A stretch of 63,370 nt of DNA from an uncultured Bacteroidia bacterium (GCA_943789135.1 CALSSY010000004.1:126726-190095), one strand, 5' to 3'. Shown: positions 37,352-46,638, counted from the stretch's first letter. Made by a program: numbers and translations. The notes: generated from the letters alone by a model not told the origin.

Positions 37352-38353
37352 TTAATATGGAGATTTCTTCTCCCAGGGATAGGTATAATCCCATAGCTGA
37401 TAAACACGCACGTTACCCCTACTCTGCAAATTTAATACTACAACATCGCTTAATGTCGCTTTCATTAAGCACTTGGCTCGTAGATTATAATCGAATTCTT
37501 GTTCGGAATTCAATCCCACATTAAGAATTTGTGTACTTGAATATTTATCTTGTTCCTTGGCTTTAAGATAACGGATAGCTTCATCCATAAGTTGTTGTTT
37601 AATAGGACCATCGGCTTTATTTTGTGCTTTAAACCTAAGGGTGTTTGCGGCACCATCTACGCGTTCAATCTTTAAATTACCAATTACCTGTAGTTTTTTT
37701 CCTGAAAATGGGGATTTCATTGCTTTTACCCTTAAATAAGTCAGGTTCAAATCAACAGTATCACCATATAAGTCAAATAGATAACCAAAGTCTTCCATAA
37801 CGAGCAATCGAATCACCCCTTCCTTGTTTAAGATTTCTTTCTGTTCTCTGAAATAAGCCGGTGTAATAAGTTCAGCTTGAGCTTGTTTGGATAATGAAGA
37901 AACGAAATAATCACGAAAAGCCGTCCAGTTTTCTAATTTTGCTATTTTACCAGAAGGTGCCAATCTTATTTCTAAGGGGATTTTTTCAACGTCATTTGCT
38001 TTAGAAAATGGCTTTTCCCCTTCATCATCGTTATAATAATTACCTATATAAACGGAAGAATCCGATTCTGACCTTTTAAAAATCAAGAATGCCGTGTCGA
38101 GTTTCACATCCAAAAGAAAACCGTTTTCATTTGCAATGTATTCTTGAGCAATTCGACGGAACATGAATGACTCGAATTTATGAAAATCCGATTCGATAAA
38201 TTCCAATTCTGGAATATGACCTAATTCGGAAGTGTCGGATGAGCTTGTACCCGTTATATCGAATTGAGAAGAAAGGTAATTGGGAGTCATCCAGAAAGCG
38301 AGAAGGATAAACCATCCTGTTTTCGGGAAATTGATATTTGAAACTTTTTCCAT
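37352..38353 (-). CDS. Secreted protein of unknown function
   Basis: 333 residues with an N-terminal hydrophobic segment (WFILLAFWMTPNYLSSQ) that is a likely signal peptide. The rest is mixed alpha/beta with a Ser/Thr/Asp-rich stretch at about 33-45 and no cysteine pairs or sorting tail. No family recognised. It lies alone between the DUF47 gene (70 bp) and the rplT terminator. Confidence 0.6.
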   Translation of the reverse strand: MEKVSNINFPKTGWFILLAFWMTPNYLSSQFDITGTSSSDTSELGHIPELEFIESDFHKFESFMFRRIAQEYIANENGFLLDVKLDTAFLIFKRSESDSSVYIGNYYNDDEGEKPFSKANDVEKIPLEIRLAPSGKIAKLENWTAFRDYFVSSLSKQAQAELITPAYFREQKEILNKEGVIRLLVMEDFGYLFDLYGDTVDLNLTYLRVKAMKSPFSGKKLQVIGNLKIERVDGAANTLRFKAQNKADGPIKQQLMDEAIRYLKAKEQDKYSSTQILNVGLNSEQEFDYNLRAKCLMKATLSDVVVLNLQSRGNVRVYQLWDYTYPWEKKSPY

Positions 38354-38424
38354 TTGGGTAGAGGATAGACGAATGAGAATATAAATTGGTTTACTGCGAA
38401 AGTACTTTAGTTCATTTCAACTAA

Positions 38425-38453
38425 AAAAGGCCATCGATAAACGACGGCCTTTT
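38425..38453 (-). terminator. Intrinsic terminator after rplT
   Basis: AAAAGGCC/GGCCTTTT with an inner TCG/CGA pair and one mismatch, plus an A-run at 38423-38428 that makes the U-tract on the minus strand. It ends the thrS-infC-rpmI-rplT transcript. Confidence 0.85.
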
Positions 38454-38477
38454 CAGATATGATTTTAATTGATCGGA

Positions 38478-38828
38478 TTATCCGTTCATTACTATATCAA
38501 GTACGGCTTTGAAACCTTGAGAATCGTTCATTGCCAATTCGGCCAATGTTTTACGGTCCATTTCCAAGGTTGAGTTACCCAATTTACCCATAAACTGAGA
38601 ATAACTCACACCGTGCTCGCGACAAGCGGCGTTGATACGCATGATCCACAAAGAGCGGAACTCACGCTTTTTAGTTCTACGATCGCGATACGCGTAGGTT
38701 AAACCTTTCTCTACGGCATTCTTAGCAACCGTCCATACGTTTTTTCGTCTTCCGAAGTAACCTTTGGCTAACTTCAGGGTCTTTTTTCTTCTAGCTTTAC
38801 TAGCTACGTGGTTTACTGATCTTGGCAT
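38478..38828 (-). CDS. rplT: 50S ribosomal protein L20
   Basis: 116 residues, [21 protein letters not shown] start, [26 protein letters not shown] and the conserved [16 protein letters not shown]. It binds 23S rRNA early in large-subunit assembly and in other bacteria represses its own operon. Last gene of thrS-infC-rpmI-rplT. A compact nested hairpin sits just upstream. Confidence 0.97.
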   Translation of the reverse strand: MPRSVNHVASKARRKKTLKLAKGYFGRRKNVWTVAKNAVEKGLTYAYRDRRTKKREFRSLWIMRINAACREHGVSYSQFMGKLGNSTLEMDRKTLAELAMNDSQGFKAVLDIVMNG

Positions 38829-38844
38829 ATTATTTTAGTTTTAT

Positions 38845-38880
38845 GGCATGAGCGGCACAAGGCACTTGTTAGCTCCGGCC
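38845..38880 (-). promoter_or_regulatory. Nested hairpin between rpmI and rplT (candidate L20 site)
   Basis: An inner stem ACAAG/CTTGT (3-nt loop) is enclosed by GAGC/GCTC and then by GGC/GCC with a 2-bp mismatch between them. It fills most of the 61-bp rpmI-rplT gap. By position and shape it could be an L20-binding autoregulatory structure; sequence similarity to known L20 leaders has not been tested. Confidence 0.4.
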
Positions 38881-38889
38881 AGATTTTTT

Positions 38890-39090
38890 TTATTTACCGA
38901 TACGGAGCATGAACTTCACATTGCTCATATCTGTTTCGTGCACCATTGCTGGCTTCGCAAGGGCTTTCTTACGTTTAGTAGCCTTTTTGGTCAAGATATG
39001 ATTCAAAAAAGCTTTACGGCGTTTTACTTTCCCAGTGCCCGTTACCTTGAAACGTTTTTTTGCGCTGGAATTGGTCTTCATTTTTGGCAT
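38890..39090 (-). CDS. rpmI: 50S ribosomal protein L35
   Basis: A 66-residue basic protein, [20 protein letters not shown], the standard L35 N-terminus, then [21 protein letters not shown]. It lies 18 bp after infC and 61 bp before rplT in the conserved infC-rpmI-rplT order. Confidence 0.96.
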   Translation of the reverse strand: MPKMKTNSSAKKRFKVTGTGKVKRRKAFLNHILTKKATKRKKALAKPAMVHETDMSNVKFMLRIGK

Positions 39091-39108
39091 GTTCGTATAC
39101 GTTAAATA

Positions 39109-39666
39109 TTATTTTTTGGCATTTTTAGGGGCAAGAATAATTACAACCTTCTTACCTTCTCTCTTTGGTTCCATTTCAAGCTTTGCATACCCATCATCTA
39201 TGAGTTTATTGGCGAAGTTCATTAATAAATCAATTCCTCTTTCAATAAAAACAATGGTACGACCTCTAAAGAAAACAAACGCACGAACTTTATTTCCTTC
39301 TTCCAAGAAAGAAATTGCGTGTTTCATTTTAAAGTTGACGTCGTGTTCATCGGTATTAGGCCCAAAACGTATTTCTTTAATTTCTTGCTTTACAGCATTT
39401 GCTTTGATTTCCTTTTGCTTCTTCTTTTGCTCGTAAAGAAACTTCTTATAATCGGTTACTTTACAAACTGGAGGTTCAGCATTGGGACTAATTTCGACTA
39501 AATCCAAGCCCAACTCATAGGCCATTTCAATTGCCTTTTCAGTTGGATAGATGCCCATCTCTATGTTGTCACCAACCAAACGTACTTCTTTCGCAACGAT
39601 ACGTTCGTTGATTTTGTGGGGATCTTCCCTACGGCGGCTTTTACCTTTATAACTTGGCTTCATCAA
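39109..39666 (-). CDS. infC: Translation initiation factor IF-3
   Basis: 185 residues: N-domain ([43 protein letters not shown]) and C-domain ([37 protein letters not shown]). The start is a plain ATG (a second ATG follows at once), unlike the AUU start that regulates infC in Escherichia coli. The start overlaps the end of thrS by 20 bp. Confidence 0.96.
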   Translation of the reverse strand: MMKPSYKGKSRRREDPHKINERIVAKEVRLVGDNIEMGIYPTEKAIEMAYELGLDLVEISPNAEPPVCKVTDYKKFLYEQKKKQKEIKANAVKQEIKEIRFGPNTDEHDVNFKMKHAISFLEEGNKVRAFVFFRGRTIVFIERGIDLLMNFANKLIDDGYAKLEMEPKREGKKVVIILAPKNAKK

Positions 39667-41575
39667 TTATTCTATCAGCAAATTGCTGTAATTCCATTAA
39701 TCCTAAATCAGTTCCACCGTGCATCCTTACAGACACCGAATTTGCTTCGGCCTCTTTCTCCCCAACTATTAGCATATACGGGGTTTTAGATACCTCTGCG
39801 TCTCGGATTTTCTTACCGGCTTTCTCTGATCTGTGATCAATAGAGGCGCGAATATCGTGCTTTTTCAGGAATTTAACAACTTCATCTCCATATGCCGCAT
39901 ATTTATCTGAAATAGGCAAGACAATTACTTGCTTCGGTGCGAGCCATACGGGAAGTCGACCTGCGTAATGTTCAAGTAAGAAGCCAATAAATCTTTCATG
40001 GGTGCTTAATGGTGCTCTATGGATGATGATGGGCCTTTCTTTCTCGTTTTTCTCGTTTATAAAGAACAAATCAAAACGCTCAGCCTGTGCAAAATCAACT
40101 TGGTTGGTAGCAAGAGTAAACTCTCTACCAATAGCACTGTAAACTTGTATATCTATTTTGGGACCGTAAAATGCAGCTTCATCTTCAACCTCCACATAAT
40201 TTACGCCCATTTTATCCAATACTTTTCGAACCATGGCTTCGGTTTTAATCCAAAGTTCTGGCATATCTATGTATTTCTCACCCAATCTTGCGGGGTCGTG
40301 CTTAGAAAAACGCATCACATACTTCTCAATTCCAAATTTTTCGAAATGCTTCAAATACAATGCATTGACATTTTGGAATTCTTCTTCAAATTGAGCTTCT
40401 GTGCAATAAATATGCGCATCGTTCATTTGTAAACTGCGGACACGCATAAGTCCAAACAACTCACCGCTTTGCTCATAACGATAACAAGTACCGTATTCAG
40501 CCAATCGAATGGGAAGATCGCGGTATGATTTCGGAGTGGCCGCAAAAATCTTATGGTGATGCGGACAATTCATTGCCTTTAGGTAGTAATTCACGCCATC
40601 AATTTCCATTGGTGGGTACATACTATCCTTGTAATAAGGTAAATGTCCGCTTTTTAGATACATGCTCTCACGCGCGATGTGTGGGGATTTCACCCTTTCA
40701 TATCCACCTTCACGTTCTACCTTTTTTGCATAGGACTCAAGAGCTTCAATCATGGCTCCACCGTTTGGCAACCACAATGGAAGACCAGGTCCTACATCGT
40801 CGTCAAACGTGTAAATTTCCAATTCTTTACCTAATTTTCTATGGTCGCGCTTTTTCGCTTCTTCCAACATTTCCAAATGGGCATCTAACTCGGATTTTTT
40901 AGGAAACGTAATGGCATAGATTCGGGTTAATTGTTTGTTCTTTTCATCACCTCTCCAATAAGCCCCAGCAGTTGAAAGAATTTTAATTGATTTGATATGC
41001 CCTGTATGTGGAATGTGAGGTCCACGACATAAATCGGTAAAATTACCTTGTTGATAGAAGGTTATACTGCCATCTTCAAGGTCTTTTAACAAATCCAATT
41101 TATAAGGATCGCCTTTTTCTTCAAAGTATGTGATGGCATCGGATTTTGACACTTCTTGACGAACAAATGCCGAGTTTGTTTTGGCTAATTCGCGCATTTT
41201 AGATTCTAGCTTGTCAAAATCAGCATCGGTGAATTTGTAATCTCCAAAATCCACATCGTAATAAAACCCATATTGAATCGGAGGACCTATTCCTAATTTC
41301 ACACCTGGAAAGAGTGCTTCAAGTGCTTCTGCCAAAAGGTGCGCTGAACTGTGCCAGTAAGTTTGTTTACCATCCGTATCGTTCCATGTTAACAAGGATA
41401 AATTACTATTTTGGGTAATTTCAAAAGAGGCATCTACGACTTTATCATCAACTTTTGCGGCAAGCACGTTACGTGCAAGTCCTTCACTTATTGAAAGTGC
41501 AACGTCCATAGGAGTACATCCAACAGGATACTCTCGTTGGGCGCCGTCAGGAAGGGTTATAGTTACTAAATTCAT
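39647..41575 (-). CDS. thrS: Threonine-tRNA ligase
   Basis: Charges tRNA-Thr. The ATG at 41575 ([19 protein letters not shown]) fits the TGS domain start and gives ~642 residues. In order: TGS domain, editing domain ([18 protein letters not shown]), catalytic core with motif 2/zinc site ([48 protein letters not shown]) and anticodon-binding domain. First gene of the thrS-infC-rpmI-rplT operon. A loose promoter (TTG-N20-GAACTTTG) ends 8 nt before the ATG. Confidence 0.96.
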   Translation of the reverse strand: MNLVTITLPDGAQREYPVGCTPMDVALSISEGLARNVLAAKVDDKVVDASFEITQNSNLSLLTWNDTDGKQTYWHSSAHLLAEALEALFPGVKLGIGPPIQYGFYYDVDFGDYKFTDADFDKLESKMRELAKTNSAFVRQEVSKSDAITYFEEKGDPYKLDLLKDLEDGSITFYQQGNFTDLCRGPHIPHTGHIKSIKILSTAGAYWRGDEKNKQLTRIYAITFPKKSELDAHLEMLEEAKKRDHRKLGKELEIYTFDDDVGPGLPLWLPNGGAMIEALESYAKKVEREGGYERVKSPHIARESMYLKSGHLPYYKDSMYPPMEIDGVNYYLKAMNCPHHHKIFAATPKSYRDLPIRLAEYGTCYRYEQSGELFGLMRVRSLQMNDAHIYCTEAQFEEEFQNVNALYLKHFEKFGIEKYVMRFSKHDPARLGEKYIDMPELWIKTEAMVRKVLDKMGVNYVEVEDEAAFYGPKIDIQVYSAIGREFTLATNQVDFAQAERFDLFFINEKNEKERPIIIHRAPLSTHERFIGFLLEHYAGRLPVWLAPKQVIVLPISDKYAAYGDEVVKFLKKHDIRASIDHRSEKAGKKIRDAEVSKTPYMLIVGEKEAEANSVSVRMHGGTDLGLMELQQFADRIIDEAKL

Positions 41576-41639
41576 TAAAAATGCAAAGTTCGTTAAATAA
41601 GTCAATTTAAACAATGAGAAAAATATAAAGCTTCCCAAC

Positions 41640-41647
41640 TATATTTG
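41640..41647 (+). promoter_or_regulatory. -7 promoter box for the envelope-protein gene
   Basis: TATATTTG, a full match to TAnnTTTG, 11 bp before the ATG at 41659. No TTG at 19 bp. Confidence 0.45.
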
Positions 41648-41658
41648 TGTAAACTCCT

Positions 41659-42576
41659 ATGAGAAAATCATATACCTCTACCCTTCGTTTGGTTGTAATA
41701 ATGCTCGTTTTTGCGACCTCATTAGATGGTTTTGGCCAAAGCACAAGTAGCGACACGAGCCAATACTACAGAATTCAAACCCAAAATGGTCGGGTTGAAG
41801 GAAGAATTGTAAAAGAAGATGCCAGAGAATTAGAAGTAATAAAGAGTGACGGAACCCGCGTTATAATTCCAACTTACGCTGTTCAAATGCGAACCGTTAT
41901 ACGCAACCCTAAAGCATTGGGACCCATTATTCATCCAACTCGATATCTCTACGCCCCTTCCGCAATACCCTTGAAAAAAGGCGAGGGCTATTTGAATATG
42001 ATCTATTTCTTATTAATTCAAGCGCAATATGGGATAACAGACAATGTTAGTATAGGTATGACTACCACCCCTATTTTGATGCCAACGTTTGTTAACGTGA
42101 AATATGGAGGTAAAATCGGAGAAGATTTGTATGCAAGTTTCGGAGGTCAAATGGGTAAATTATTTTACGGCGATGATGAATCTTTAGGATTATTATTTGC
42201 CAACCTTACTTACGGAGATAAAGAAGCAAATGTAACATTGAATACGGGTTATGGATTTTACACGCGCTCTAATGAACAATTACCCATTATAGAGGTTAGC
42301 GGTTTATACCAAACTTCACCTAAGGTGAGTTTAGTCGGGGAGTTTTGGGTGTTATTGCATCAAAATACCTCTCCAACAATAATCGGAGGACCTGCTCTTA
42401 GAATCAATGCTTTGAAAAATGGATTTGTTGATATTGGAGTCCTTTCTGTTGCATTTAGCGAGACCGTAGATAACGGATACTACGATAATGTAAACAGGGT
42501 TTATGTTCCGGTAATCGAAGAGGAAAGAAATGCCTATTGGCCGATCCCCTTTATTAGTTTAGGAATTACATTCTGA
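41659..42576 (+). CDS. Predicted outer-membrane protein of unknown function
   Basis: 305 residues. Signal peptide (MRKSYTSTLRLVVIMLVFA to GFGQ), then a short domain (residues ~35-80, YRIQTQNGRVEGRIVKEDARE) that resembles a small beta-barrel seen at the start of many Bacteroidota surface proteins. A C-terminal part of alternating strands and turns (YGITDNVSIGMTTTPILMP, GKIGEDLYASFGGQMG) follows, consistent with a ten- to twelve-strand barrel. No family name can be given. Divergent from thrS. Confidence 0.65.
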   Translation: MRKSYTSTLRLVVIMLVFATSLDGFGQSTSSDTSQYYRIQTQNGRVEGRIVKEDARELEVIKSDGTRVIIPTYAVQMRTVIRNPKALGPIIHPTRYLYAPSAIPLKKGEGYLNMIYFLLIQAQYGITDNVSIGMTTTPILMPTFVNVKYGGKIGEDLYASFGGQMGKLFYGDDESLGLLFANLTYGDKEANVTLNTGYGFYTRSNEQLPIIEVSGLYQTSPKVSLVGEFWVLLHQNTSPTIIGGPALRINALKNGFVDIGVLSVAFSETVDNGYYDNVNRVYVPVIEEERNAYWPIPFISLGITF

Positions 42577-43046
42577 ATAAAACATTTACTATTTTACCAT
42601 TAGTGTGCTGAAAAAACTGTGGTTAGTTTTTTGATTTTGTATAAAACTTAGTTAAAATTCTCATTACAAAGCATAACCTTTTCTAGGATCTGGGAGTCTC
42701 GAATAATTAAATTTTAATCTTTAAGATTGTACAACACAAAAATTACTAACATAAAAAAGTTTTTATTAGAAGTGGTTGCTTACTCTATCAGCTTGCGTTC
42801 TCTGAGATGGTAGTTTCAGGTTGAGATTTTGCTAATCACTCTGTGTGCAACGAAAACAATCCAGTAAGCATCAACCAAGTAACCGTTGGTGGTTCTCAAG
42901 AAGGTCATGGACACGCAGGCCTTTTTTTCCTATTGAAATCTCGTTACAATGACCTTTTATATACCATAACTGTATTCTAAACGGGTTTTATAAACAGATT
43001 TCCGTTCTCCTTGTTATACTTAACATAATTTCCATATACACTCAAA
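42577..43046. other. 470-bp gene-poor stretch
   Basis: No convincing protein gene on either strand. The left half (42577-42770) is AT-rich without clear signals. The right half holds the candidate structured RNA with terminator described separately (42773-42928). The last ~110 bp before the next gene show nothing I can name. Confidence 0.6.
42773..42928 (+). ncRNA. Candidate structured small RNA with intrinsic terminator
   Basis: A 12-bp closing stem, TGGTTGCTTACT at 42773-42784 with AGTAAGCATCAACCA at 42863-42877 (3-nt bulge), surrounds ~78 nt. That interior can form short hairpins (CTATC/GATGG, TAG/CTA, CAC/GTG). An AACC/GGTT hairpin at 42881-42894 and a terminator stem AGAAGGTC/GGCCTTTT with T7 at 42899-42928 follow. 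The terminator has no protein gene before it other than one ending 320 bp upstream. No match to known RNA families is recognised and no clear promoter is seen. Treat as a hypothesis. Confidence 0.35.
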
Positions 43047-43421
43047 ATGAAACGATCTGAATCGATTTCCCAATTTCGCAGTCCCATATCCATCGATACA
43101 GACAAAATTTCTCTAGAATTAGAACAATTTCAAAATTCATGTTTACGCCCCATCCTTAAATTCCAAAATGATATCTTGGTATCTTATTTTAAGTCAAACA
43201 TAAATCTAATTTCGATTCCAGAATCGACAAGCGAATTGGAAAATCTCGTCAAAAATCGACTTCAAAAGGACCTTATAACCAGAAATACACTTTTAGGAAT
43301 GACTATTGGTTTGTTGCATGATGAAGAATTGACCTTTTACATGTCCCATAAAAATGAGCTCAATAAAAGGTTGGTAGTGATGTTAACACAAAGGATTACC
43401 GATAATTTAATCCACAAGTAG
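43047..43421 (+). CDS. Small protein of unknown function
   Basis: 124 residues, MKRSESISQFRSPISIDTDK, mostly helical by composition, no signal peptide or membrane segment. Its codon use is ordinary for the window, and it is the only long open frame in a gene-poor kilobase. No family recognised. Just downstream lies a tandem array of terminator-bearing repeats on the same strand. Confidence 0.5.
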   Translation: MKRSESISQFRSPISIDTDKISLELEQFQNSCLRPILKFQNDILVSYFKSNINLISIPESTSELENLVKNRLQKDLITRNTLLGMTIGLLHDEELTFYMSHKNELNKRLVVMLTQRITDNLIHK

Positions 43422-43527
43422 TTTAAAAGGGATGAAATCGTGGAGGTTAAAGGACATTTGAAGCTTTTTCAAATAATAATCGCCTTCCTTATAACAAAAC
43501 TGTAGCGGTGGATGACTCACTTAGTTG
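43422..43527. other. Spacer between small ORF and tandem repeat
   Basis: 106 bp without an open frame or recognisable signal; it leads directly into the repeat array. Confidence 0.6.
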
Positions 43528-43875
43528 GTGATCCCTGTAGTGGTGGCTTAAACAAATCAAAAGACCAAGAGTTTCTCTTGGCTTTATTTTTTAGGCCTCA
43601 CTGCCCTCGAGCAAGCTCGGCTCATCCTGTATTTTGGGGATTACTCCCTTCGGTCGTGATCCCTGAGGGGTGGCTTAAACAAATCAAAAGACCAAGAGTT
43701 TCTCTTGGCTTTATTTTTGGGCCTCTCTGCGCTCGAGCAAGCTCGGCTCATCCTGTATTTTGGGGATTACTCCCTTCGGTCGTGATCCCTGAGGGGTGGC
43801 TTAAACAAATCAAAAGACCAAGAGTTTCTCTTGGCTTTATTTTTTAGGCCTCACTGCGCTCGAGCAAGCTCGGCT
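43528..43875 (+). repeat. Tandem repeat of ~127 bp, 2.7 copies, with terminator modules
   Basis: Units at 43528-43655 (128 bp), 43656-43781 (126 bp) and 43782-43875 (partial, 94 bp), almost identical. Each contains three hairpins: CCAAGAG-TTT-CTCTTGG followed by CTTTATTTTT (a plus-strand intrinsic terminator), CGAGC-AA-GCTCG, and in the two full units a GGGATTAC/GTGATCCC stem. The open frame through it (43512-43847) is repeat-derived and not a gene. The array lies between the stops of the small ORF (plus) and tRNA-Ser (minus). Confidence 0.9.
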
Positions 43876-43884
43876 TGTCAGGCC

Positions 43885-43919
43885 AAAAAAATAAAGCCCG
43901 ATGCACAGCATCGGGCTTT
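43885..43919 (-). terminator. Intrinsic terminator of tRNA-Ser
   Basis: A perfect 12-bp stem AAAGCCCGATGC/GCATCGGGCTTT with 3-nt loop and a run of A on the plus strand (U-tract on minus). Its flanks, read on the minus strand (CAAATCAAAAG before, CTTTATTTTTTTGGCC after), are the same as those around the different stem in the neighbouring plus-strand repeats. Confidence 0.9.
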
Positions 43920-43930
43920 TGATTTGTTTG

Positions 43931-44017
43931 CGGTGAGGGGGGGATTCGAACCCCCGGAACAGTTTCCCGTTCGTCAGTTTAGCAAACTGGTGGTTTCAGC
44001 CACTCACCCACCTCACC
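43931..44017 (-). tRNA. tRNA-Ser (GCT)
   Basis: An 87-nt class II tRNA. Acceptor GGTGAGG/CCTCACC, discriminator G, anticodon loop TTGCTAA between CCAGT and ACTGA (anticodon GCT), long variable arm, T arm GGGGGTTCGAATCCCCC. CCA is not encoded. Perfect promoter at 44029-44058, terminator at 43885-43919. Confidence 0.97.
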
Positions 44018-44028
44018 GGTTAGGGGTG

Positions 44029-44058
44029 CAAATATACGCTTTGTCTCATTTTTTTCAA
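44029..44058 (-). promoter_or_regulatory. tRNA-Ser promoter (-33/-7)
   Basis: On the minus strand TTG, exactly 19 bp, TATATTTG followed by C: perfect consensus, 11 bp before the tRNA. Confidence 0.85.
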
Positions 44059-44091
44059 GCGGTTTAATAAAAATCCTAAAATAAATTTCTG

Positions 44092-44099
44092 CATCTTTG
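44092..44099 (+). promoter_or_regulatory. -7 promoter box abutting the cvfB start
   Basis: CATCTTTG (7 of 8 to TAnnTTTG), ending 4 nt before the GTG start at 44104. Predicts a leaderless GTG mRNA. Confidence 0.4.
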
Positions 44100-44103
44100 T
44101 AAT

Positions 44104-44943
44104 GTGATTCAAAATGGCCGTTGGCAAACATTGAAATTCAATCGAAAAAGTCCTCATGGATGGTATTTAATTGATCGAGAAGGCGAGGAAGTTTTACTCC
44201 CTAATAAATATCTCCCAGAAAAAATCATCGTAGGACAAGACACCGAAGTGTTTGTTTACAGAGATTCAGAAGAGCGACTTGTTGCTACTTATTTAAAGCC
44301 ACATATTGAATTAAATACATTCGCCATATTGGATATTGTTGCCGATTCAAACTTCGGAGCGTTTGCTGATTGGGGAATGGAAAAAAATCTGTTCATTCCG
44401 TTCAAAGAACAACATCAACGTCTACGAGAAGGTGATTACAGCATTGTATATATGTACCTCGATGAGGTAACGGACAGACTTGTGGGTTCTGCTCGAGTAA
44501 ATCGCTGGCTCAATCCGGATACCCCAGAGTATAAAAAGGGTCAAAAAGTCAATGTTTTGGTATACTATCAAAACGAAGTTGGATATCAGGTAATTATTGA
44601 ACAAGAATTCAGAGGTATTATTTACACGAATGAGATATTCGAGCCTCTAAATATTGGCGATCGTTTACAAGCTTATGTTCGACAAATTCGCGAGGGTGGA
44701 CTTGTTGATTTATCGTATACTCCATTAGGTCGTTCAAAAATATCCTCGTATCAGGAACGCATTATTCGAGAAATTAATTCGAATGGAGGTTTTTTGGCAT
44801 TAAATGACAAAGCGGAGCCAGAGGAAATTCAACGAATACTTCAAATGAGCAAGAAATCATTCAAAGAAGCCATTGGTGGTTTATACCGAAACAGAATGAT
44901 TGATTTTTATCGAAACGGAATCAGATTGATTTCTGAAGAGTAA
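44104..44943 (+). CDS. cvfB: CvfB family S1-domain RNA-binding protein
   Basis: 279 residues starting at GTG. Three S1-like beta-barrels and a C-terminal winged helix make up the family: GWYLIDREGEEVLLPNKYLPE and ATYLKPHIELNTFAILDIVADSNFGAFADWGMEKNLFIPFKEQ (S1 repeats), VNVLVYYQNEVGYQVIIEQEFRGIIY (third), then the wHTH (LALNDKAEPEEIQRILQMSKKSFKEAIGGLYRNRMI). In staphylococci CvfB affects virulence gene expression; the role here is unknown. The neighbouring ATG at 44102 is out of frame and closes at once, supporting GTG. Confidence 0.9.
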   Translation: MIQNGRWQTLKFNRKSPHGWYLIDREGEEVLLPNKYLPEKIIVGQDTEVFVYRDSEERLVATYLKPHIELNTFAILDIVADSNFGAFADWGMEKNLFIPFKEQHQRLREGDYSIVYMYLDEVTDRLVGSARVNRWLNPDTPEYKKGQKVNVLVYYQNEVGYQVIIEQEFRGIIYTNEIFEPLNIGDRLQAYVRQIREGGLVDLSYTPLGRSKISSYQERIIREINSNGGFLALNDKAEPEEIQRILQMSKKSFKEAIGGLYRNRMIDFYRNGIRLISEE

Positions 44944-45153
44944 TTACTCTTCCTCCGATAAATCCTTTAATATTTGATCCACGTCTACCTCGGTTTGTTT
45001 CAGTTTTTCTTTGCAAAAACGTAAAAGCGAACTGGCTCTTTTCACTTTTTCAGATAAAACGTCAACAGAAATATCTCCGTTTTCAATTTCCTGAACGATT
45101 TCCATCAATTCTTGATACGCATCTGAATAATTCAGTATTTGATTGTTTTCCAT
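44944..45153 (-). CDS. xseB: Exodeoxyribonuclease VII small subunit
   Basis: A 69-residue helical protein (YSDAYQELMEIVQEIENGDISVDVLSEKVKRASSLLRFCKEKL), the normal XseB pattern and size. It binds XseA to form the single-strand-specific exonuclease VII. It begins 6 bp after xseA, and its stop touches the convergent cvfB stop. Confidence 0.94.
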   Translation of the reverse strand: MENNQILNYSDAYQELMEIVQEIENGDISVDVLSEKVKRASSLLRFCKEKLKQTEVDVDQILKDLSEEE

Positions 45154-45159
45154 TTGATT

Positions 45160-46528
45160 TTAATTTATTGTAGATTCGATTTTCCCATCTTTGAATTGGG
45201 TTATTAGTTTTTCTCCGGATTTTACTTGCTTAATAGATTTAATTATCCCTTTACTATTACTCGTGATAGAATAACCTCGTTTTAACAATTCCACAGGATC
45301 CAATAAACGCAGCGTTTCTGATAATGTTTCTAATTTCTGCCTGCTTAAAACTTGGATATTCTTGACATTTCTCTTTAAATCACCCTGTTCTTTTTTAAGA
45401 TCATTTTTTAGGGTTCTGATCACATTGCGAGTTGAATTCAGAAGGGTCCCCTGAATGTTTTCGTAAAACACGTGTTCCTTAGATAAAATCTTATTGGTTT
45501 TTAAGATTAATTTCTGTGCCCATTTTTCTTGAGAATCGTTATGTCGATTCATTTCTAATCTGGCTAAAGCACGCAGCTCCAAGGCATATTCTTTCCATAA
45601 TCTTGATTCCAATTGGATACGTTCGGGTATTTCTCTCAAAATCAATTCCTTGGCGTTTATCAAAGGAATTTCTATTTCGCGAATTCGATCCACAAGAAAA
45701 TTTGCAATACCTGTGGGAGTTATACTTGTTTTAGCAGCAACCAGATCGGCAACAAATTCATTGGTACTGTGTCCAATTCCCGTAAAAACCGGCAAAGGAA
45801 ACAAAGCAATTTCCCGAGCTAAATTGTAATCGTTGTAACACGTCATTCCCACGTTGCCACCTCCTCCGCGGATAATCACTACCGCATCAAAATGCTTTTG
45901 AACACGCTTCACTCTTTTCAATTGCTTAAGGATACTGGAAATCGCAGCATCACCCTGCATGACCGCGGAAAATACATGTCGTGAAAAACGAATACTGATA
46001 TTCGTTTGTATCCAGAACACTCATAAAATCCGAAAACCCTTGTGTTCCCTCTCCTGAAATTACCGCAATTCTTTGGATCAATAATGGTTGATGTACTTTT
46101 TTATTTGCGTCAAAAATCCCTTCTGTTTTTAAGCGTTGGATGGTTTCAAGTCTTTCTCTTTCTAACTCACCAAGGGTAAACGTTGGATCAATATCTAAAA
46201 TATTGAGGCTTAAACCGTATAAAGGACTGTATTGAATTTTAACATGTAACAGTGCATTAATCCCATCCTTAAGGGGTTCATTTAGCACTTTCAAAAAGTT
46301 CGAATTTATACTTTGAAAGGTTCTCGAGAATAAAGTAGCCCCTATTTGAGCCACTATTTTACCATTTTCTTTTTCTACTAATTCTGGATATGCATGCTGA
46401 GAATGCGGATTGTGGCTTAAACGATTTATTTCTGCTCTTACCCAAAAAGAACTGGGAAATTGCAACTCAATTTTTGATTGAATGATCCCAGTAACCTGCT
46501 TGAGTGAAAATGCTTTTATCGCCGACAC
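45160..46528 (-). CDS. xseA: Exodeoxyribonuclease VII large subunit (one frameshift)
   Basis: The catalytic subunit of exonuclease VII. The GTG at 46528 gives the OB-fold domain (FWVRAEINRLSHNPHSQHAYPELVEKENGKIVAQIGATLF) and then AVISGEGTQGFSDFMSVLD. The frame slips near 45985, after which HVFSAVMQGDAAISSIL, VVIIRGGGGNVGMTCYNDY, TGIGHSTNEFVADLVAAKTSITPTG and the long coiled C-terminus follow. The 1369-nt span (3n+1) fits one gained base and ~455 residues. A -7 box ends 4 nt before the GTG. Confidence 0.92.
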
Positions 46529-46532
46529 AATA

Positions 46533-46540
46533 CAAACTTA
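46533..46540 (-). promoter_or_regulatory. -7 promoter box abutting the xseA start
   Basis: TAAGTTTG on the minus strand, full match, ending 4 nt before the GTG start at 46528. Predicts a leaderless mRNA. Confidence 0.5.
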
Positions 46541-46630
46541 AGGCATAGCCATAAATTTGACTCCGTGAAATTCACAATTAATATTATTCAAATGTTTATT
46601 AATTTAAAATAACCCTTAGAAAATGGATGG

Positions 46631-46638
46631 TAAATTCG
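46631..46638 (+). promoter_or_regulatory. -7-like box abutting the helicase start
   Basis: TAAATTCG (7 of 8), ending 4 nt before the GTG at 46643. Weaker than the others. Confidence 0.3.

Noticed and set aside
42800..42808. TPP riboswitch, suggested by CTGAGA
   Set aside because: The other conserved THI-box parts are missing and no thiamine gene follows.
43512..43847. A 111-codon open frame with repeated peptide units
   Set aside because: It runs through the tandem terminator repeats and its internal repeat simply mirrors the DNA repeat; no start context and no plausible protein.
43528..43875. CRISPR array
   Set aside because: Repeat units are ~127 bp, nearly identical throughout with no variable spacers, and there are no cas genes.
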